From NCBI GenBank assembly GCA_040954595.2, contig CM082593.2, positions 2,790,001 to 2,854,000 on the forward strand: a stretch of 64,000 nt of DNA, given 5' to 3'. Positions within the stretch are counted from its first letter, which is position 1, and each line of letters starts with the position of its first letter. Source of the stretch: Balanoglossus misakiensis (lineage: Eukaryota; Hemichordata). Made by a program: the position numbers and the translations under genes. Shown here piece after piece: positions 40,401-53,245 of the stretch. Below the pieces are notes generated by a model. It worked only from the letters and a program-made list of their open reading frames with translations, was not told the origin of the DNA and ran no database searches.

Positions 40401-43260
40401 ACGTCAAGGTGTGAATGGCAAGCGGGCATTGCTGATTTGGTAAAGGAAATGCAGTTTAGATCAAATGGCGGACTTTTATTCCATAATTCTGGAGTGGGTC
40501 CATACGGGCATTTGGCCACAATTGCCCAACGTGGAATGTTCGCTTTAATGCCAATCAGCGCCGGCGACGTGTCTCAAGCTGAGAGCTCAGTCTGCATCAC
40601 ACAAAAGTGGCCATCCAGTCTCTTGCTAATTATCCTCAGTATAGTGTGCGCCGCGAACAAAAGTCATATTCAATCTTCCATGTCTTACCTTGAAAATAAA
40701 CTGCCTAATACTGACACAGCAAGCATTTCATTTCATGCAATCCTTAGAGTCGTGGATTTTTGGTCAAAGTTTGTGGTACATACATAAAACAAATACAGAA
40801 GTTGCAAGCTATCAGATATGACATTTATCTCTGAATTATTGATCTGGGAGCGATTTCACAACATAGACATTATTTCTTTACATTTCGGCGACATGGTTAG
40901 GCCTTTTACGTTTGAAATCCTAACTCAAGGAGGCCACAGGCGCCTTCCATACGGATATGGCGCATAGCTTGTGAATAAATGAATACGTAATTGCATGATT
41001 ATGTGCACCAACGTGTGGGCGAAATAATTAATGGCCTTTCTTGCTAGTCAACTGAAGAACAAGATCGTAGTCTTTAATGTCTCCTCGAAATACCGAAAGC
41101 TTTACACCGCATTTGACGGATTGGCAGCCAAAGTTTGCTCCGCTACGTTCCTTACCCCCGTTTTACCCATAAGTTAACTTGAAGCTCCAGTAACTTTTCT
41201 AATTGAGCAAAATCTACCTAATGTCAGAAGATATAATGTTTGACCAGTACGACAAGCGCCTGGGATGAGTCATGCGCTATTTGAATCTTGAACCAGAAAA
41301 AAAATAATTGGTTTGGCCACCTCGTTCAGAATTTTATAAGGTTCTTATGTGGTCGGCGTGCAGCAACTGAAACTGGCTGACATTTACAGCAACATTAAAG
41401 AGATTTAGAATTATACTGTTCGGTGATTCATAACGGTTGATTCCGCGGAGAAAAGTCAACAAACCTGCGGAGAGATCAGTAGATGTTCAATGTTATAGTT
41501 CTGAATAACTTTACCTGTGTAACTGATAGGGCCAACATGGCCGGCCCCAGTTGCCGATTTTTACGGACAGAGCGTCTCGTGTTAACAAATTTGCATATTG
41601 CATCTTGGACGAAATGGGAATAAAGCACGGATTTATGGAGCAAATCCAAACACACTGATCATTAATAATATGAGTCACAAGGCAATAGTGCCAGATGTTC
41701 TGAACACCTTTGCGATTTATGTTTTTTTTGTTGAGAAGGTGAGGTCTTGAAAGGAGCCAAACGGTCGACAGAGGGGGTACTTCTCGGACTCATTTCAAAA
41801 CTTGTGTGTGAGGGCGACAAGCAGTACCGTTCTGGGGTTAGAATAATGGGAGGTTGTACACGTGGGAAAGTCACACCGACTCATCGCATTTATTTCTTTA
41901 AAATTCAGGTGAGGGTCTTGAACACTTCGAGGAACAGATGGCACGATTAAGGCCTGACCAATCCAGTCCGCTTTTAAAAGCCTACACGGGCTATTCGCGG
42001 AGTAGTTACGTTGCGCACGATTCGCCGGCGGGGGACTACATGCTTTTAATTCGGTCACCAGAAATGGACTCCACGGTGTACATGTATGCCACGACAACCC
42101 CGGATTCAGACCAAGCGTACCCGGAACTACCTTCTGACCCGCGGCTTGATATCACGGCTGTGCAGAGGCACGCGGTCACGCTGGGCTGGAAATCCTCGCC
42201 GACGGAGTCCACGCACAGCACACAGATCGAGTACTACATCACCGCGAACACCGACAAAAACTTCGAAACTATGTGTGGGTTTCAGAGTTACCACAGCATG
42301 GAGAAGCCGCCTGCTCTCCCGCGCGACCACGGCTTCGGTTTCGAGTTTGAGGACGATATTCTGGAGCGCCATCGAGAGAGCCGACGGCGTTACAAGAAAC
42401 GACAGAAAGAGATCAAAGACAAAGATTTCCGAATGGAGTTCGTTGGTGGCAAGACGCAGCACACCTTCACCGACCTGATCCCCGGCAAGCAGTATTTCTT
42501 CGATCTGTTCGCCGTCAACAAAGGCAACAACTACAGCACGGCTTACGAAGGCGCCACCCTGAAGACGAGGAAGCGACAACACCACAAAATCATCGACCTG
42601 AAAGACGGCAAGGTGGTGCAGTCGTCGGTCAAGAAATCCACCTCGCCCAAATCCTTCCGCTTCCGGGTATTCGACACAGTCAACAAGCTCATGGTCACAA
42701 TCCACCCGTGCTCCTCCATGGTCTACGCTGAAATTTGGAAAGACAACGAAATGCTTCTCGGAACGGAAGCGGTTGGCCTTAGGAACTTTACTCTCGACAA
42801 CGCTACACCCGGGGCCTACTTCGTGAAGGTTTCCAACTCTAGGCGACGCTCCGTCTCCTTTAAAGTCTCGGCGACCACGCGGCCTTCCAAATACCCCTAT
42901 CCGAGAATGCCAACCGACACCCGGGTTATGGAGTACGACAAGCTACGTCGGTGCGATTCTGTATGGTTAGCATGGCTTGGGACAAAAGAGAAGTCTCATT
43001 ACTGCTTCTATAAACGGGAGGAGCCCGAGGGGAGGAGACATGCACGACTCAATACTTGTCACGGGCCGGACATGCGCAAAAAGACAGAAAAAATGTTTTG
43101 TCGCCATTACAACACAAATGAAGGAAAGAACGTTCGTACTGAAAGAGTGACTGGCTTATCGCCTGCAACAACGTATAAATTCGATATCTATGTAGATAGC
43201 TATGGTGCAGAGACACTTCCTTACCAAAGTATTTGGGTTACAACGAAGGAACACTGTTAA
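34427..43260 (+). CDS. Neuron-derived neurotrophic factor (NDNF) orthologue
   Basis: Coding exons are 34427-34632, 35311-35429 and 41909-43260. They join in frame to 558 codons plus stop, close to human NDNF (568 aa). NDNF is a secreted glycoprotein with roles in neuron migration and survival and in growth-factor signalling; the fly homologue is Nord. The first residues form a signal peptide with likely cleavage before Q24, and the mature start QELPGRKEE resembles that of the vertebrate protein. Exon 2 begins RYFFSVEEDNTPVTITVTPC, nearly the vertebrate sequence. Exon 3 carries the YATTTPDSDQAYPELP motif (Y168 onward), a first FN3-like region with a basic insert, and a C-terminal Cys-containing FN3-like region ending in EHC. 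Candidate N-glycosylation sites are N316 and N401. A strong acceptor (ending 34413) just upstream of ATG implies a non-coding 5' exon further left. Intron 2 is 6.5 kb. I see no frameshift or missing part. Confidence 0.94.
34939..35030 (+). repeat. Three adjacent short hairpins in NDNF intron 1
   Basis: Within 92 bases are AGCCCG-C-CGGGCT (34939-34951), GGCATT paired with AATGCC (34992-35012), and TGCGGTT-CA-AACCGCA (35015-35030). All three stems are perfect. They do not merge into one long microRNA-like fold. Confidence 0.4.
35430..41908 (+). other. NDNF intron 2 (6.5 kb)
   Basis: The intron runs from GTACCG after exon 2 to AAATTCAG before exon 3. I see no second gene inside. A 182-codon open stretch at 40239-40787 has no recognisable domain and its length is not surprising by chance. 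Such a long intron, compared with 0.7 kb for intron 1, could house regulatory elements. Confidence 0.6.
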
Positions 43261-43564
43261 AATATCATCTGTCCACAGCTTGGACTGTTGCATATAGAGA
43301 TGAAACAACCTTAAGACACATTTCAAGCCAGAACGTGGAACAAATTTACATAAAGCGAAGTGTTAGACACTCAGAGACCCTACATTTTACGGAGTCTCCG
43401 AATACTGCATTCCAGCTATACATTGGTTTGTGTACTGTTCTAAAAAGATGGCGGTGTTGTTTTGACCACAGGAAGATGCTTTGACCTTCTGTTGGTGTAG
43501 AAACGGGACATCTAAGCCTCGGGTGTGCTTCAAGGAACGTTCAGGGAAGACTTGAAACGATACC

Positions 43565-43570
43565 AATAAA
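43565..43570 (+). terminator. Polyadenylation signal of NDNF
   Basis: AATAAA lies about 300 bp after the NDNF stop codon. It is the first AATAAA I see downstream and implies a short 3' UTR ending near 43.59 kb. Confidence 0.6.
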
Positions 43571-43646
43571 AATCCCACACAGGATAACATGAAAGAATGC
43601 CTGGGAGTTTTTAAAAATATAAATATGTTGACGTCGTCCGATAATT

Positions 43647-43681
43647 ACCGGAAGTGACGTCTGCAACAGGTTATGACGTCA
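43647..43681 (+). promoter_or_regulatory. ETS-CRE composite followed by palindromic CRE
   Basis: ACCGGAAGTGACGT (43647-43660) fuses a consensus ETS/GABP site with a CRE half-site, and a perfect TGACGTCA follows at 43674-43681. It lies just past the NDNF poly-A signal and 3.6 kb upstream of the next start codon, so it may mark the promoter of the MATE gene. Confidence 0.4.
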
Positions 43682-43699
43682 GAACTGAACTGACATGTG

Positions 43700-46600
43700 C
43701 ATTGACTGTCGCTGCTTGTTGCCTCATGTTCACTTTAGAAAAAAGACTATAATTTACGAGAAGTTAAAGAAGAACTTGGAAATATTTTTTATAAGATGTT
43801 TGGGTTCGTGGCGTCGAAGGAGAACCCATGTGAAGTTTTTTTTGTTTGAAAAATATTGTCATATTTATCAGTGGTTATATTAAATTAGCACCATTGCTAG
43901 GTCAGGTGACTGCATGTGTCAGATGTGATTGGTCCATAAAGCTGGTCTTATGCTCCCGCTTTTTATTTTAAGTGTAATTTTCAGCAGCTTTGCATGGTTA
44001 TATGCCGAACTTTGTATGAATATAGGGTAAGGGTTTGGATAATACACTTTTATCAAAAAATGTATCTGACAAAGTTTAATGTTGCACTAACGTCATGTAA
44101 TATTATTACACGGTGTGTAATTTTTTTAATTTCTTTCAGCGAATTTCCCTGTTACGATCCCCGTGATGTCGTCTGTTGGACACAAAATGATGTGGGATGC
44201 ATTATATGGTTATAGAAATTGCAAACGCTAAATTGTAGCCTTTGTCTTGATCAGAGAAGTTCAAATAATTTTGAATCAAACATCTGGAGCCAATGAAAAC
44301 CCATTGCAGTTTTAAATTTAAGTCTGTACTGGTTTTCCTGGTTCTAGGTATCACAGTTTTCCTTGAGAGAGGTCTGGTCCCTATTGTCTTGAGTCGCTGG
44401 TGGCGATATACACGTAGCCAACATAGTATATTGGAGTTCGTGTCTGAACACGGGAGCTAAACCCAACACGTGTGCAGCGCCGCCAGCGACGAATTACAGG
44501 TTGACCAGACAATCCTTGACAGTTGGTCTTAATTCTATTCTTGTACAAAGTATACGATTGTAAATATATCTAAACGACGACGAGCGTTATTTACCCACGT
44601 GACAAAATCTAAGCTTTAATACTTCGTAAGATAACGATATTTGCCGAATACTTGTGGTAGACGGTACTGTTGTGAGGTGGCAGTAATAGCAGTATCTGTC
44701 AAGCCATGTGCACCTGTGGAATAAAAATTAACATATATAGAGATGTCGAAAATATTGGCCGTTTAAATTGAACCTTTCATATGTATTTCCTATATATAAA
44801 AAATATAGCACTGCATTAGATACAGATAAAACAATGGAAGAGGCTGTTATTGGTCAGTCAACCGTCCTCTTTATTGTTTGGTTACCCTTTGTTACATCCG
44901 GAAAAACAGTGATAAAATGTAGTGTATGTTACACGTGTCATGGTGACTCTAATTAAATTTTAATACCTACGACTACATAGGAAATACTGATGTTGTTGTA
45001 GTACGTGTACATGTCTTGTAAACTTGGATCTGCAATATTGGCAGTGAACTGTGCCCACAACAGTGCTGGTTCATAGATTCCGTTTATACGCCCATATGTA
45101 TCCTTTTTTGGACTTCGTGTTTTCTTTCTACAACACAGAAAGTGTATTCTATTTATAATAAATGTGACGTCACTTAAGGAAGCTAAACAAACCAGATATG
45201 TAAATTAATCATAATGACATACAGGTAGCTCTCACTCTGCAGCTCTGTATATTAACCCCGGCTCTCTGCGCTAACATAAAACAGGAAGTTTGGTACTATG
45301 CCCATATCAAGCTATTTTATTTATACTCTCTTTCGGGTGTACCTTTAGGAATATTTCGCAGGGTTGAAAGGTCAGCGGTAGCTGTCTGCTCTTTGACCCC
45401 AAAACAAAAGCGGCCATATTGACTTGTGGCTATTGTGACAAACTCACGACACTAAAATGGCCGCCCCCGTCTTTAGGGGCGTTTAGGAATGGTTAAGTAC
45501 GAATTCAAGAATACCGAAAAAAATGTGTCGCTGGCAATTGTGCTGCCGCTTGAAAAGATCACATCATCATTTTTGCCGTTTCCTTGCAAACACTTCTTTG
45601 CCGTATCTTGTTTTTTTGACAACCACTCATTTTATGTTGCATGCTTTGGTACATTCAACTATAATCAGAAGAGTGTGTGAGAGAATGAATATCGTCAAGT
45701 TGGAGTCGAAGGACAAACTGTTAATGGAGAGAGGGGTTTGAGACCGAATAATACTTTTTTAACCAAAGCAGTCCAAGACCAGTTTATTCACAGTCAAGGC
45801 ATATTCGCACACAACCAAAAATATCAATATTACAACTATGTCTTCGTCATATGCAAATGATAAGCGTGAGGTAGACACCCCTCGGAATGATTATCTTTGA
45901 ACAATATTTTATTGAAAGTTAATATTAATAACTTAATTTTTTCATGAACCAGTGCAAAGATATATGTATGTTATTCCTGGTGTAATATATTTCAATATGA
46001 TAATTTTGTAACATTTGGGCACGATTCTTTCTTAGTATGATGAATGCTGTTTGAAGAAAAAAAATCACTCTTCCATTTTAAATTAGTATCTGGATCACCC
46101 CTATCAAATAAGTGAATTTTGCCTTTTAGTGGAATTATCAGAATAAACCAATTCTAGCCTGTATCATAAATGCTTGTTGTCTGTGATTATTTTATGACTG
46201 TAGAGGGCAGCTTAGCATGGTCACCACCTGCACCTCAATGACTGACATTGCTAATGGGCACGAAGAGTAACAGTTTGTATTTTTCGGGACTATCGATTTC
46301 CACTTAGCCCTTCCCCACCCTCCCTATATTCACACCTTGTGTTTTTCTCGCCGAATACTTAGAGTGGTTACGTAAGTCCACTGGGTCTTTTGTTTATGAC
46401 ACTGTCGTATGTTTGTCTTTGAAAGTTACTTATAAATTCCATTAGTTGCTCCATCCGATTGTGTCTGAATGGGTGGGGTGGGGGTTCATTACGCCTGCAC
46501 AGTGGTTTCATTCTTGGTGCTTGAAAATCATTGCCACAGAAAACACCCAACCACGAGCCGCTATGAAAAAATACAGGTAGGTGAGTAAATCGTAAATTTT

Positions 46601-47180
46601 ACATTCCCAAATAGGAGCTTAACGATTAACATATTTTATATTCACTTGTCGATGGTTTGCAGGGGTAATAGTATGCCCATCTAAATTTAGTTGGCACGTT
46701 TAAAAAAAGAAATGGTTATGTGTATTTTCCTGGAAATAGATTTCTACCAGTGGAATTGTTGATGGCCACGTACCACGTGTTCTGCATAGCCCGCTCATAA
46801 ATTCGTATGGAAAAACGGTGTCTACAAATAACTCGTGGTATTTATCATTTTATTTAGCTGTCGGTTTAACCCAGGGTATATTATAATGCTAAGGCGGCCA
46901 GTAGCTGTACATTGTGCCCTTTTGAAGCCTTGTCAGTGGTGTGATTTCTCCTCGACTGCTCATTTGTTGGATTCGATCGGTGGGTATAGTTGTCCTGTTT
47001 GTAATGAATAATACACTAACTGTATATGCAGTACTTTCGTGTGTGTTACTCAACTCAATTTAGCGTTCATTACTGAAATGGCAGTCTGGTGTGTGTCCAC
47101 GGTTGAAGTCCATTGAATGGATTGGATGTGGATAATATGAGCTCCTCATTGTGAATTCTATGAATTGCATTTTTTAACAG
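43700..47180. other. Intergenic region between NDNF and MATE
   Basis: No protein gene recognised. Besides the foldback element, it has a perfect GTGACGTCAC (CRE at 45165-45172) and inverted GCGGCCAT (45410-45417) and ATGGCCGC (45457-45464), the second resembling a YY1 site. It probably contains the MATE promoter and non-coding first exon, because a splice acceptor (TTTTTAACAG, ending 47180) precedes the MATE start codon. Confidence 0.5.
44372..44510. repeat. Imperfect foldback element between NDNF and MATE
   Basis: Left-arm segments GTCTGGTC (44372-44379), TCGCTGGTGGCG (44394-44405) and ACACG (44410-44414) recur inverted and in mirrored order at 44503-44510, 44478-44489 and 44469-44473, with one mismatch in the middle pair. 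A smaller hairpin, CGTGT-CTGA-ACACG, sits in the loop. The size and shape resemble a foldback mobile element or a structured RNA; I see no clear target-site duplication. Confidence 0.45.
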
Positions 47181-47238
47181 ATTGACTGCTTTCAAGCTGT
47201 AACCAGACATTCTAGGACCAGAAGGGTTCTCATTAAAA

Positions 47239-50200
47239 ATGAAATACCTCAAAGATCTGGACAAGCAATTTTTCGGAGGAAATTTCGTCAGTGATGCAAA
47301 ACATATCATTTTTCTGACGCTGCCTCTCGTAAGTACAGGATTCTTTTCCAGATTATCTTATAGTTATCAGCTGCAATAGTGATGAGGCAGATAATTAAAA
47401 ACAATCACGTGATTGATTAGAAGGATTTATGAACACGCTTTTTTCGGACTACAATATCAATAAAACAAATACATGTAAAATAATTCCATATCCAATTTTA
47501 TAATTTTCATTAGAGCCTCATGAGCTGCCACATATTTTAACGATGGCACTCTAGTACGCATGTGCGCCTATCACGATACGGTTCTATACTCTTATAGTAG
47601 GCTGAATAAACTGGTGTGACACCCGTCTATTATTTATCTCATTCAAATTTGTTTTCTTATTTCAGTTTGCAGTCTCGTTCTTGAATGTGATAGTTGGAGT
47701 AATTAGCACCTTCTATTGTGGTACTGTGGGTAAAAATGAATTGGACGCGTGCGCTTTGGCTCAATCGGTCAGTATACAACACGTACACGTATGTTTGATC
47801 AGTCAAATCAGGGGTGCTTTTTTATTTAATTTCGAAGGCGTCAAACTGGTAACACCTGTAAATCTGCATATAATAAGTGGTCTGAGACCGCAATCTGACA
47901 CCCTAGCTATCTGATCTTTTCATTTGGCAACACTTCTTGTTCTACTTAGGTAGTCAATGTAGTTGGTTTATCGATGGCATATGGTGTGGTAGGGGCTTGC
48001 GACACTCTGTTTTCACAGGTAAGTTTTTAATACTAGTACAGTAATATGTAGTTGGAGTTTTCTACGCGGGCTGAATCATCGACAAGTTAGATGTCCCTGA
48101 GTCTGGTGTCATGGCAGCTATTCCACGTCATAATGGCCGTTTGGACCGTATCGACGCTGAACAGACTCGCAGTTCAAGCAAGGCGATAGAGGAAGAGCTG
48201 ATGCCGGAAATTGCAGGTCTTCGCTCAAGGATTGAAAAACTGGAGCCGAAATTCGGTACTGCCTCTAGCAATGAAATGGACGAATCGAATTTTGACGTAA
48301 ATCGTTTCACTATCAGTGTCAACCTCGCACAAGAAGACTGTGAGCACCTCGAAAGGAAAGGGGCAGACGCCCTCAACAATGGCATCGACATTCCTGCAGT
48401 GACACACAGGTGGCCAAGTGCTGTAGACTGCGCTTGCGTCATCGTGGTGGCAGAGGCAGGTGTCGTAAAAGTTGGATTTTGACACTCGTGAACAAAGACA
48501 TCAAAGACACTGTAAGATACACTCCAAAATAACTACATCTTCTTACATGGCGTTACCATTTCAGACCTATGGGAGTGATAATAAGAAAAAGGTCGGCGTT
48601 ATTTTGCAACGGAGTTTTTTTGTCATGTTCATCTGCTGCGTTTTGTGCTGTACAGTCCTCCAGAATGCGGAGATAATACTACTGCTATGCAACCAGGACC
48701 CGCTCATCGCCCAGTAAGTATACGGTGTCATTTGCATTTAAAGGGACTGCTGGCCAGAGTAAAAAAGGCCACCACCGAGAACGTAGAATGTCTGGTGGAA
48801 TTCGCTCGCTCGGTAGGTCAAGATGTTGAGTGCCGATATTCGCGCCTTTGTCGTCGGCGTGCTAATTAAATATGGTTCGATTTGCATATAAAGTGAACGC
48901 TGAATGGAAAACAATGAGGAGAAAATTGAGCAACCACAAACAGTAATGGACTAGCTATAACGTATATTTGTGTTTCACCTATGTGCAGAATTACTACCCT
49001 GTCATGTTAGTATTTCCTATATATATCATTTCATTAGTTTTCTAAAATAAGAAAACAAACTAATGCACTTTGGCACTCGATTTATCACGTTTGATAACAG
49101 AATGAATGGAAACTCACTTAGCCACAACCGATATGCAAATGGAAAATACAAAATAAAAATATATTCACATATCCGGCATGTGTACTGAATTTTGTTACGC
49201 AGAAGTCGAAACTTCGCCCTCGGCAGACAAGCCCATTGAACGCAAGTCAAAATAACGCCATTTTTTAAATACAAATTTCATGCCCATATATGTTGAAAAC
49301 TTGTAATATAGTTCATTCATTTCCCTGTTTGCAGTTTGTCTGGGATCTACTGCAAGATACTTGTCGCACGCATACCTGTAAGTACTAGTATGCAAATTAC
49401 GTATTTTAATGTTTTTAAGTATCGTACCAAACATTTGTCATATAAATGCGCGGATGCTTCTAAAAGCAAATTTAATAAATGCTAAATTATTCAACTGACA
49501 ACAAAAATGCAAAAATGACCATGTATTTAATAGTGTGGTTTTAACATCGATAAAACACTTGTGTCTAAGTGTGTCCGTAGTTCCCACACAGATGTATGAT
49601 GTGTGTGTTATACATACATGTATAGCCGTATATACAACATTCCCATATTTCTCCCGACAGGCCACATTTCTAGGGATGTTAATTGTCAGCTATTTGCAGA
49701 GCCAACACATTGTCTTACCTACAGTGATTGCGTATTCTATCGGTGCGGTGTTTCACGTTCTCTTAAGTTATGTTTTGGTTATCAAGTTCAAGTTTGGGCT
49801 TCGGTAAGTTATGACCCATATTGCTTCGAGTTTGACAAAATGAATGTTCAAGAACTACAGAAACCCACCCAACAAACTCTTATATCATGTTTTTTTTTAC
49901 AAACCTCATTAAATGGAATAATTAGATTTTTTTTCCAACAGTGGCACTGCATCATCTGAAGTCATAGCCAGCTGGTATTCGTTTTCCATTTTACTTTCCA
50001 TCGTAATCAGACGGAAACTCCATGAAGAAACGTGGACAGGTAATCATCTAACCATAATAGTTGTTCTGTTCTGTTCTGTCATTTTCTTCTTCTTCCCTCT
50101 ACCGTTTCCTTCTACGATTCGGCAAGTATATGAACGATTCTTCTGAAATTCGGCATGGTGCCGGTGTGTTTCATTCCTACGTCACCATACATATACTGCG

Positions 50201-52923
50201 TCGAGAGTCGCCAATCGAAATGCACGTTACAGTGTGACATACAATTTAACAATGCACAATATTCTTCACGTTGTATAGGCTGGTCTTTTGAGAGTTTAAA
50301 TAATTGGACTGAAATTACCAAGGTTGCTGTTCCAAGTGTCTTGATGGATTGTCTGGAATGGTGGACTTTCGAAATAGGCTTTGTCTTATCAGGTATGTGT
50401 TTGACCAATCACTACTGATTTCTCTAATTTAATATTTATTACGTCACAACGTCAGAGGAATATCATATTAGAAAGGCCTCTCCGCGTGATCTAGGTGGTA
50501 CAGAAGTCATTTTTACTTGTGATAAACTCGCCTTATATGAGCATGAATGAAATGGTGTTATGTAGTAGAGGTATACACAGAATCTGGCCGTGTATAAATG
50601 GACTCATGGTCGAAACGCGAAGTAATGGATGCGGTGCGCGGAGTAATGGATATTTCGTCCAAACATGGTCGTAAGCGTTCTCACTCGAGATCGCTGCGTT
50701 CCTTGAAAAAACGGTTGCACAATGCATGGCATCAATCGTGTAAATGACTTCTGTTCGGCAAAGAGGTCATCCTGTTCTGTCAAAGTATGTACACGTCATA
50801 ATACCGGTTCTTCAACCACCTTGTCACTTTGTCAGGAATGATCAGCACGGATGATTTGTCTGTCCAAGTTATCACATATCAACTGAGCGATATCTTGTGC
50901 AGGGTGAGATATTTTTCTTTTATTAGGCCATACTTGTATTGAATCAGCTTCGACCAATCACACATAGTCTTACAAGGGACAGGGAGTATGCCTAGTGCCG
51001 ACTACGGTCACTACACACAAGTCTCTCGTTTGGCACATGCGCATATGACGATCGTCGCCTTTTTATACTCGCTGTCATTAACGTTGTGTCTATCCTGTCC
51101 AGCCTTCGTGGAGCCTAGCGACTGCCACCATAATAAGCATTGGAAATGCACTTGGAGGAAATCAACCTGACGCAGCAAAATATGCAAGTCGAGTGGCAGT
51201 TACAATAAATGGTAAGCCTTATGCACCAGTATTTCAGAGTAAAATCTCTCCGTGTGTAACATAAAGTGATTTCAAATTTGAAGGGAAATAAGATTCATAT
51301 AATTATAAATATTCGCTTCTTTTGTACAAGTAACAACAAAGTCCAACGATACAGGCCACTTTCTCTGTGTCATTTTCCTCCAGTAACAATCACCATGACA
51401 GCGTCCTTTATTCTCTTATCAAGCACAGATGTCATTCCTCTGATTTACACCAACGATCGGTAAGTACCTCCTCGGTCTTGTTCTTTGTATTACGCCACCA
51501 ATTTATTGTGTAGTGAATGCTGCCTGGTTTGCAAGATTCGTCTAAGTCTTCATGTTAACATTTTTTTTCTGTTTTCCATTACAAGTACCGTGATGCGAAA
51601 GGCTGCCCGGGTGATACCTCTTCTAGCCCTCTTTCAGTTTATTTACAATACCAATGTGAGTATTATATAACAATTTTATTATCAAATGTTCCATAATTTA
51701 CGCTACATGTAGATCACAATGATGGCCTTGATTTATTTTTGTCACGATGATACTTTTATTAAACGACACGAGCTAACGTTTTTAAAGTAAAGTTCTTCTA
51801 CATATTTTAGAGGGCATACTGATTCCTATATTATGCAGAACGGAGTACATTATCGGCATAATCTCATTTATTGGCGAGTGAATTTTAAAGAGTAAACTGT
51901 GATTAGGCGAATGACAGAAACCCTGGTTTGTTTTCCAGGTCATACTGGGTGGTGTTATTCGAGGCTGTGGAAGACAGAAGTTAGGAGCTATTGTAAATTT
52001 ATGTACATTTGCTGGCTGGGTGCCTCTTTCATATCTTCTTATGTTTTATGTACATTGGGGTGTTTATGGTAAGTATGTAAAATAGATATCAGAAATTCTT
52101 TCTTCTTTATTGCTCAGAAATCCTTTTGTCCTATGCAAAATAAAGCATTCCTGGAAAATATTAACTAACCGATGACGCGTACACTCGCTTCGTATGTATA
52201 GATATGACTATATATAGTTAAAGGGGCGTGGCTAAGGTTTTAGTGACCGTGTGGTGGCGTTCGTCTCGTCGTTGATGTTGACTGTGTAAAAGTAATAGAA
52301 CGCTCATAAAGTTCTGTTTGATTAGGTGTTGCTATAGATTGGTATTAACTCTTCAAGTTTGTTGCTCTTTACAGGTTATTGGACAAGTGTGACGTGTACA
52401 GCCTCGGTGCAGCTAATAGTTTTCTTTGTTGTATTGTACAGACAAGATTGGCAGAAAGAAAGTGTTAAGGTAATCTTGTAATATTATGATATGATACTGA
52501 AACACACATATTTTATTATTACATTTTGAAATCAAGTTATGTACAACCGCGAGTAACATTTTGCCCATTTTGACGTCTAGTCAACATAATGATGTTTTAA
52601 AAGCATATGCTTAGATATTCCAATATTTGATTCCAGTGTGTGTACCTTTTCATTTCCAGGCTCAAATACGAGCTGGTGTGAAGTCTACAATGTCAAAGGA
52701 GTCTGATATCTTACAAGACAGCAATGTTAACAATATGAGCACGAACTATGAGAAATTAATTGAAGAAGACAATTTCACACCTGCACTTTCGCCAGATTCG
52801 GTTGTTTCACAAAGAACAATAATCCAAAAGACATTAATTTTACTGTTATTTCTCATGATATTCATCATCGGTGTGGTAACAAGTGAAGTGATTACGCCAA
52901 TTGCTCGAAAAACAATTATTTAA
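47239..52923 (+). CDS. MATE/SLC47 multidrug and organic-cation exporter
   Basis: This is a proton-coupled exporter of the SLC47 (MATE) family in the plasma membrane. Fifteen coding exons join in frame to 539 aa: 47239-47328, 47666-47767, 47950-48018, 48565-48713, 49335-49377, 49661-49803, 49942-50039, 50279-50392, 50836-50903, 51103-51211, 51384-51459, 51586-51655, 51939-52068, 52375-52469, 52660-52923. An in-frame TAA at 47200 fixes the start. Conserved blocks include GKNELDACALAQ, ACDTLFSQTYGS, VGVILQRS, IPATFLGML, LEWWTFE, IGNALGG and GGVIRGCGRQKLGAIVN. As in vertebrate MATEs there are about 12 core helices plus a C-terminal helix (about 510-526) after an acidic cytoplasmic linker. Against human MATE1 (from memory, constant offset 15), E273 and E278 are kept as E258 and E263, but E300 is Q285 and E389 is Y374, so transport chemistry may differ. 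The paralogue number is uncertain. Confidence 0.95.
48111..48482 (+). pseudogene. Probable LINE ORF1 remnant in MATE intron 3
   Basis: A 123-codon open stretch lies between MATE exons 3 and 4. It has a short coiled-coil-like segment (ELMPEIAGLRSRIEKLE) followed by a block starting FDVNRFTISVNLAQEDCEHL. This order and spacing resemble the RNA-binding ORF1 protein of L1/CR1-type non-LTR retrotransposons. It ends in stops with no reverse transcriptase after it and is not joined to MATE by splice sites. I read it as a dead fragment; the family is inferred from pattern only. Confidence 0.4.
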
Positions 52924-53245
52924 ACCAGTCATGTCTCAAACCGATATGCTATTTGTACGGCTGGTGAGATATATTCAATTTAGCTTTCATTTAACCGGAC
53001 AGTGCGGGTGAAATAGGGCATCTTTAAGTGGTTAACGGTGGCTGTAGCATATTAGCAGGTATAGCTTTAATTTTTAGTCAAACCTAAAAACGTTTTCACC
53101 AAGTAGGTAAGGTAGAACATTCTCGTGTGGTAGACTAGATTTCAAGATGTTGGAAGTTTAATTAATTAGAGTGCAGAAGATAAATTAATACTAAGTCAAT
53201 TTTCACTGAAAGCTCGGACGAGGATACATTTTGTGGGTTTCTATA

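Noticed and set aside
40239-40787. 182-codon ORF in NDNF intron 2
   Set aside because: No recognisable domain. By a rough estimate, about one open stretch of this length is expected by chance in a window of this size.
42127-42705. 192-codon minus-strand ORF
   Set aside because: It is a shadow of the C+G-rich NDNF exon 3.
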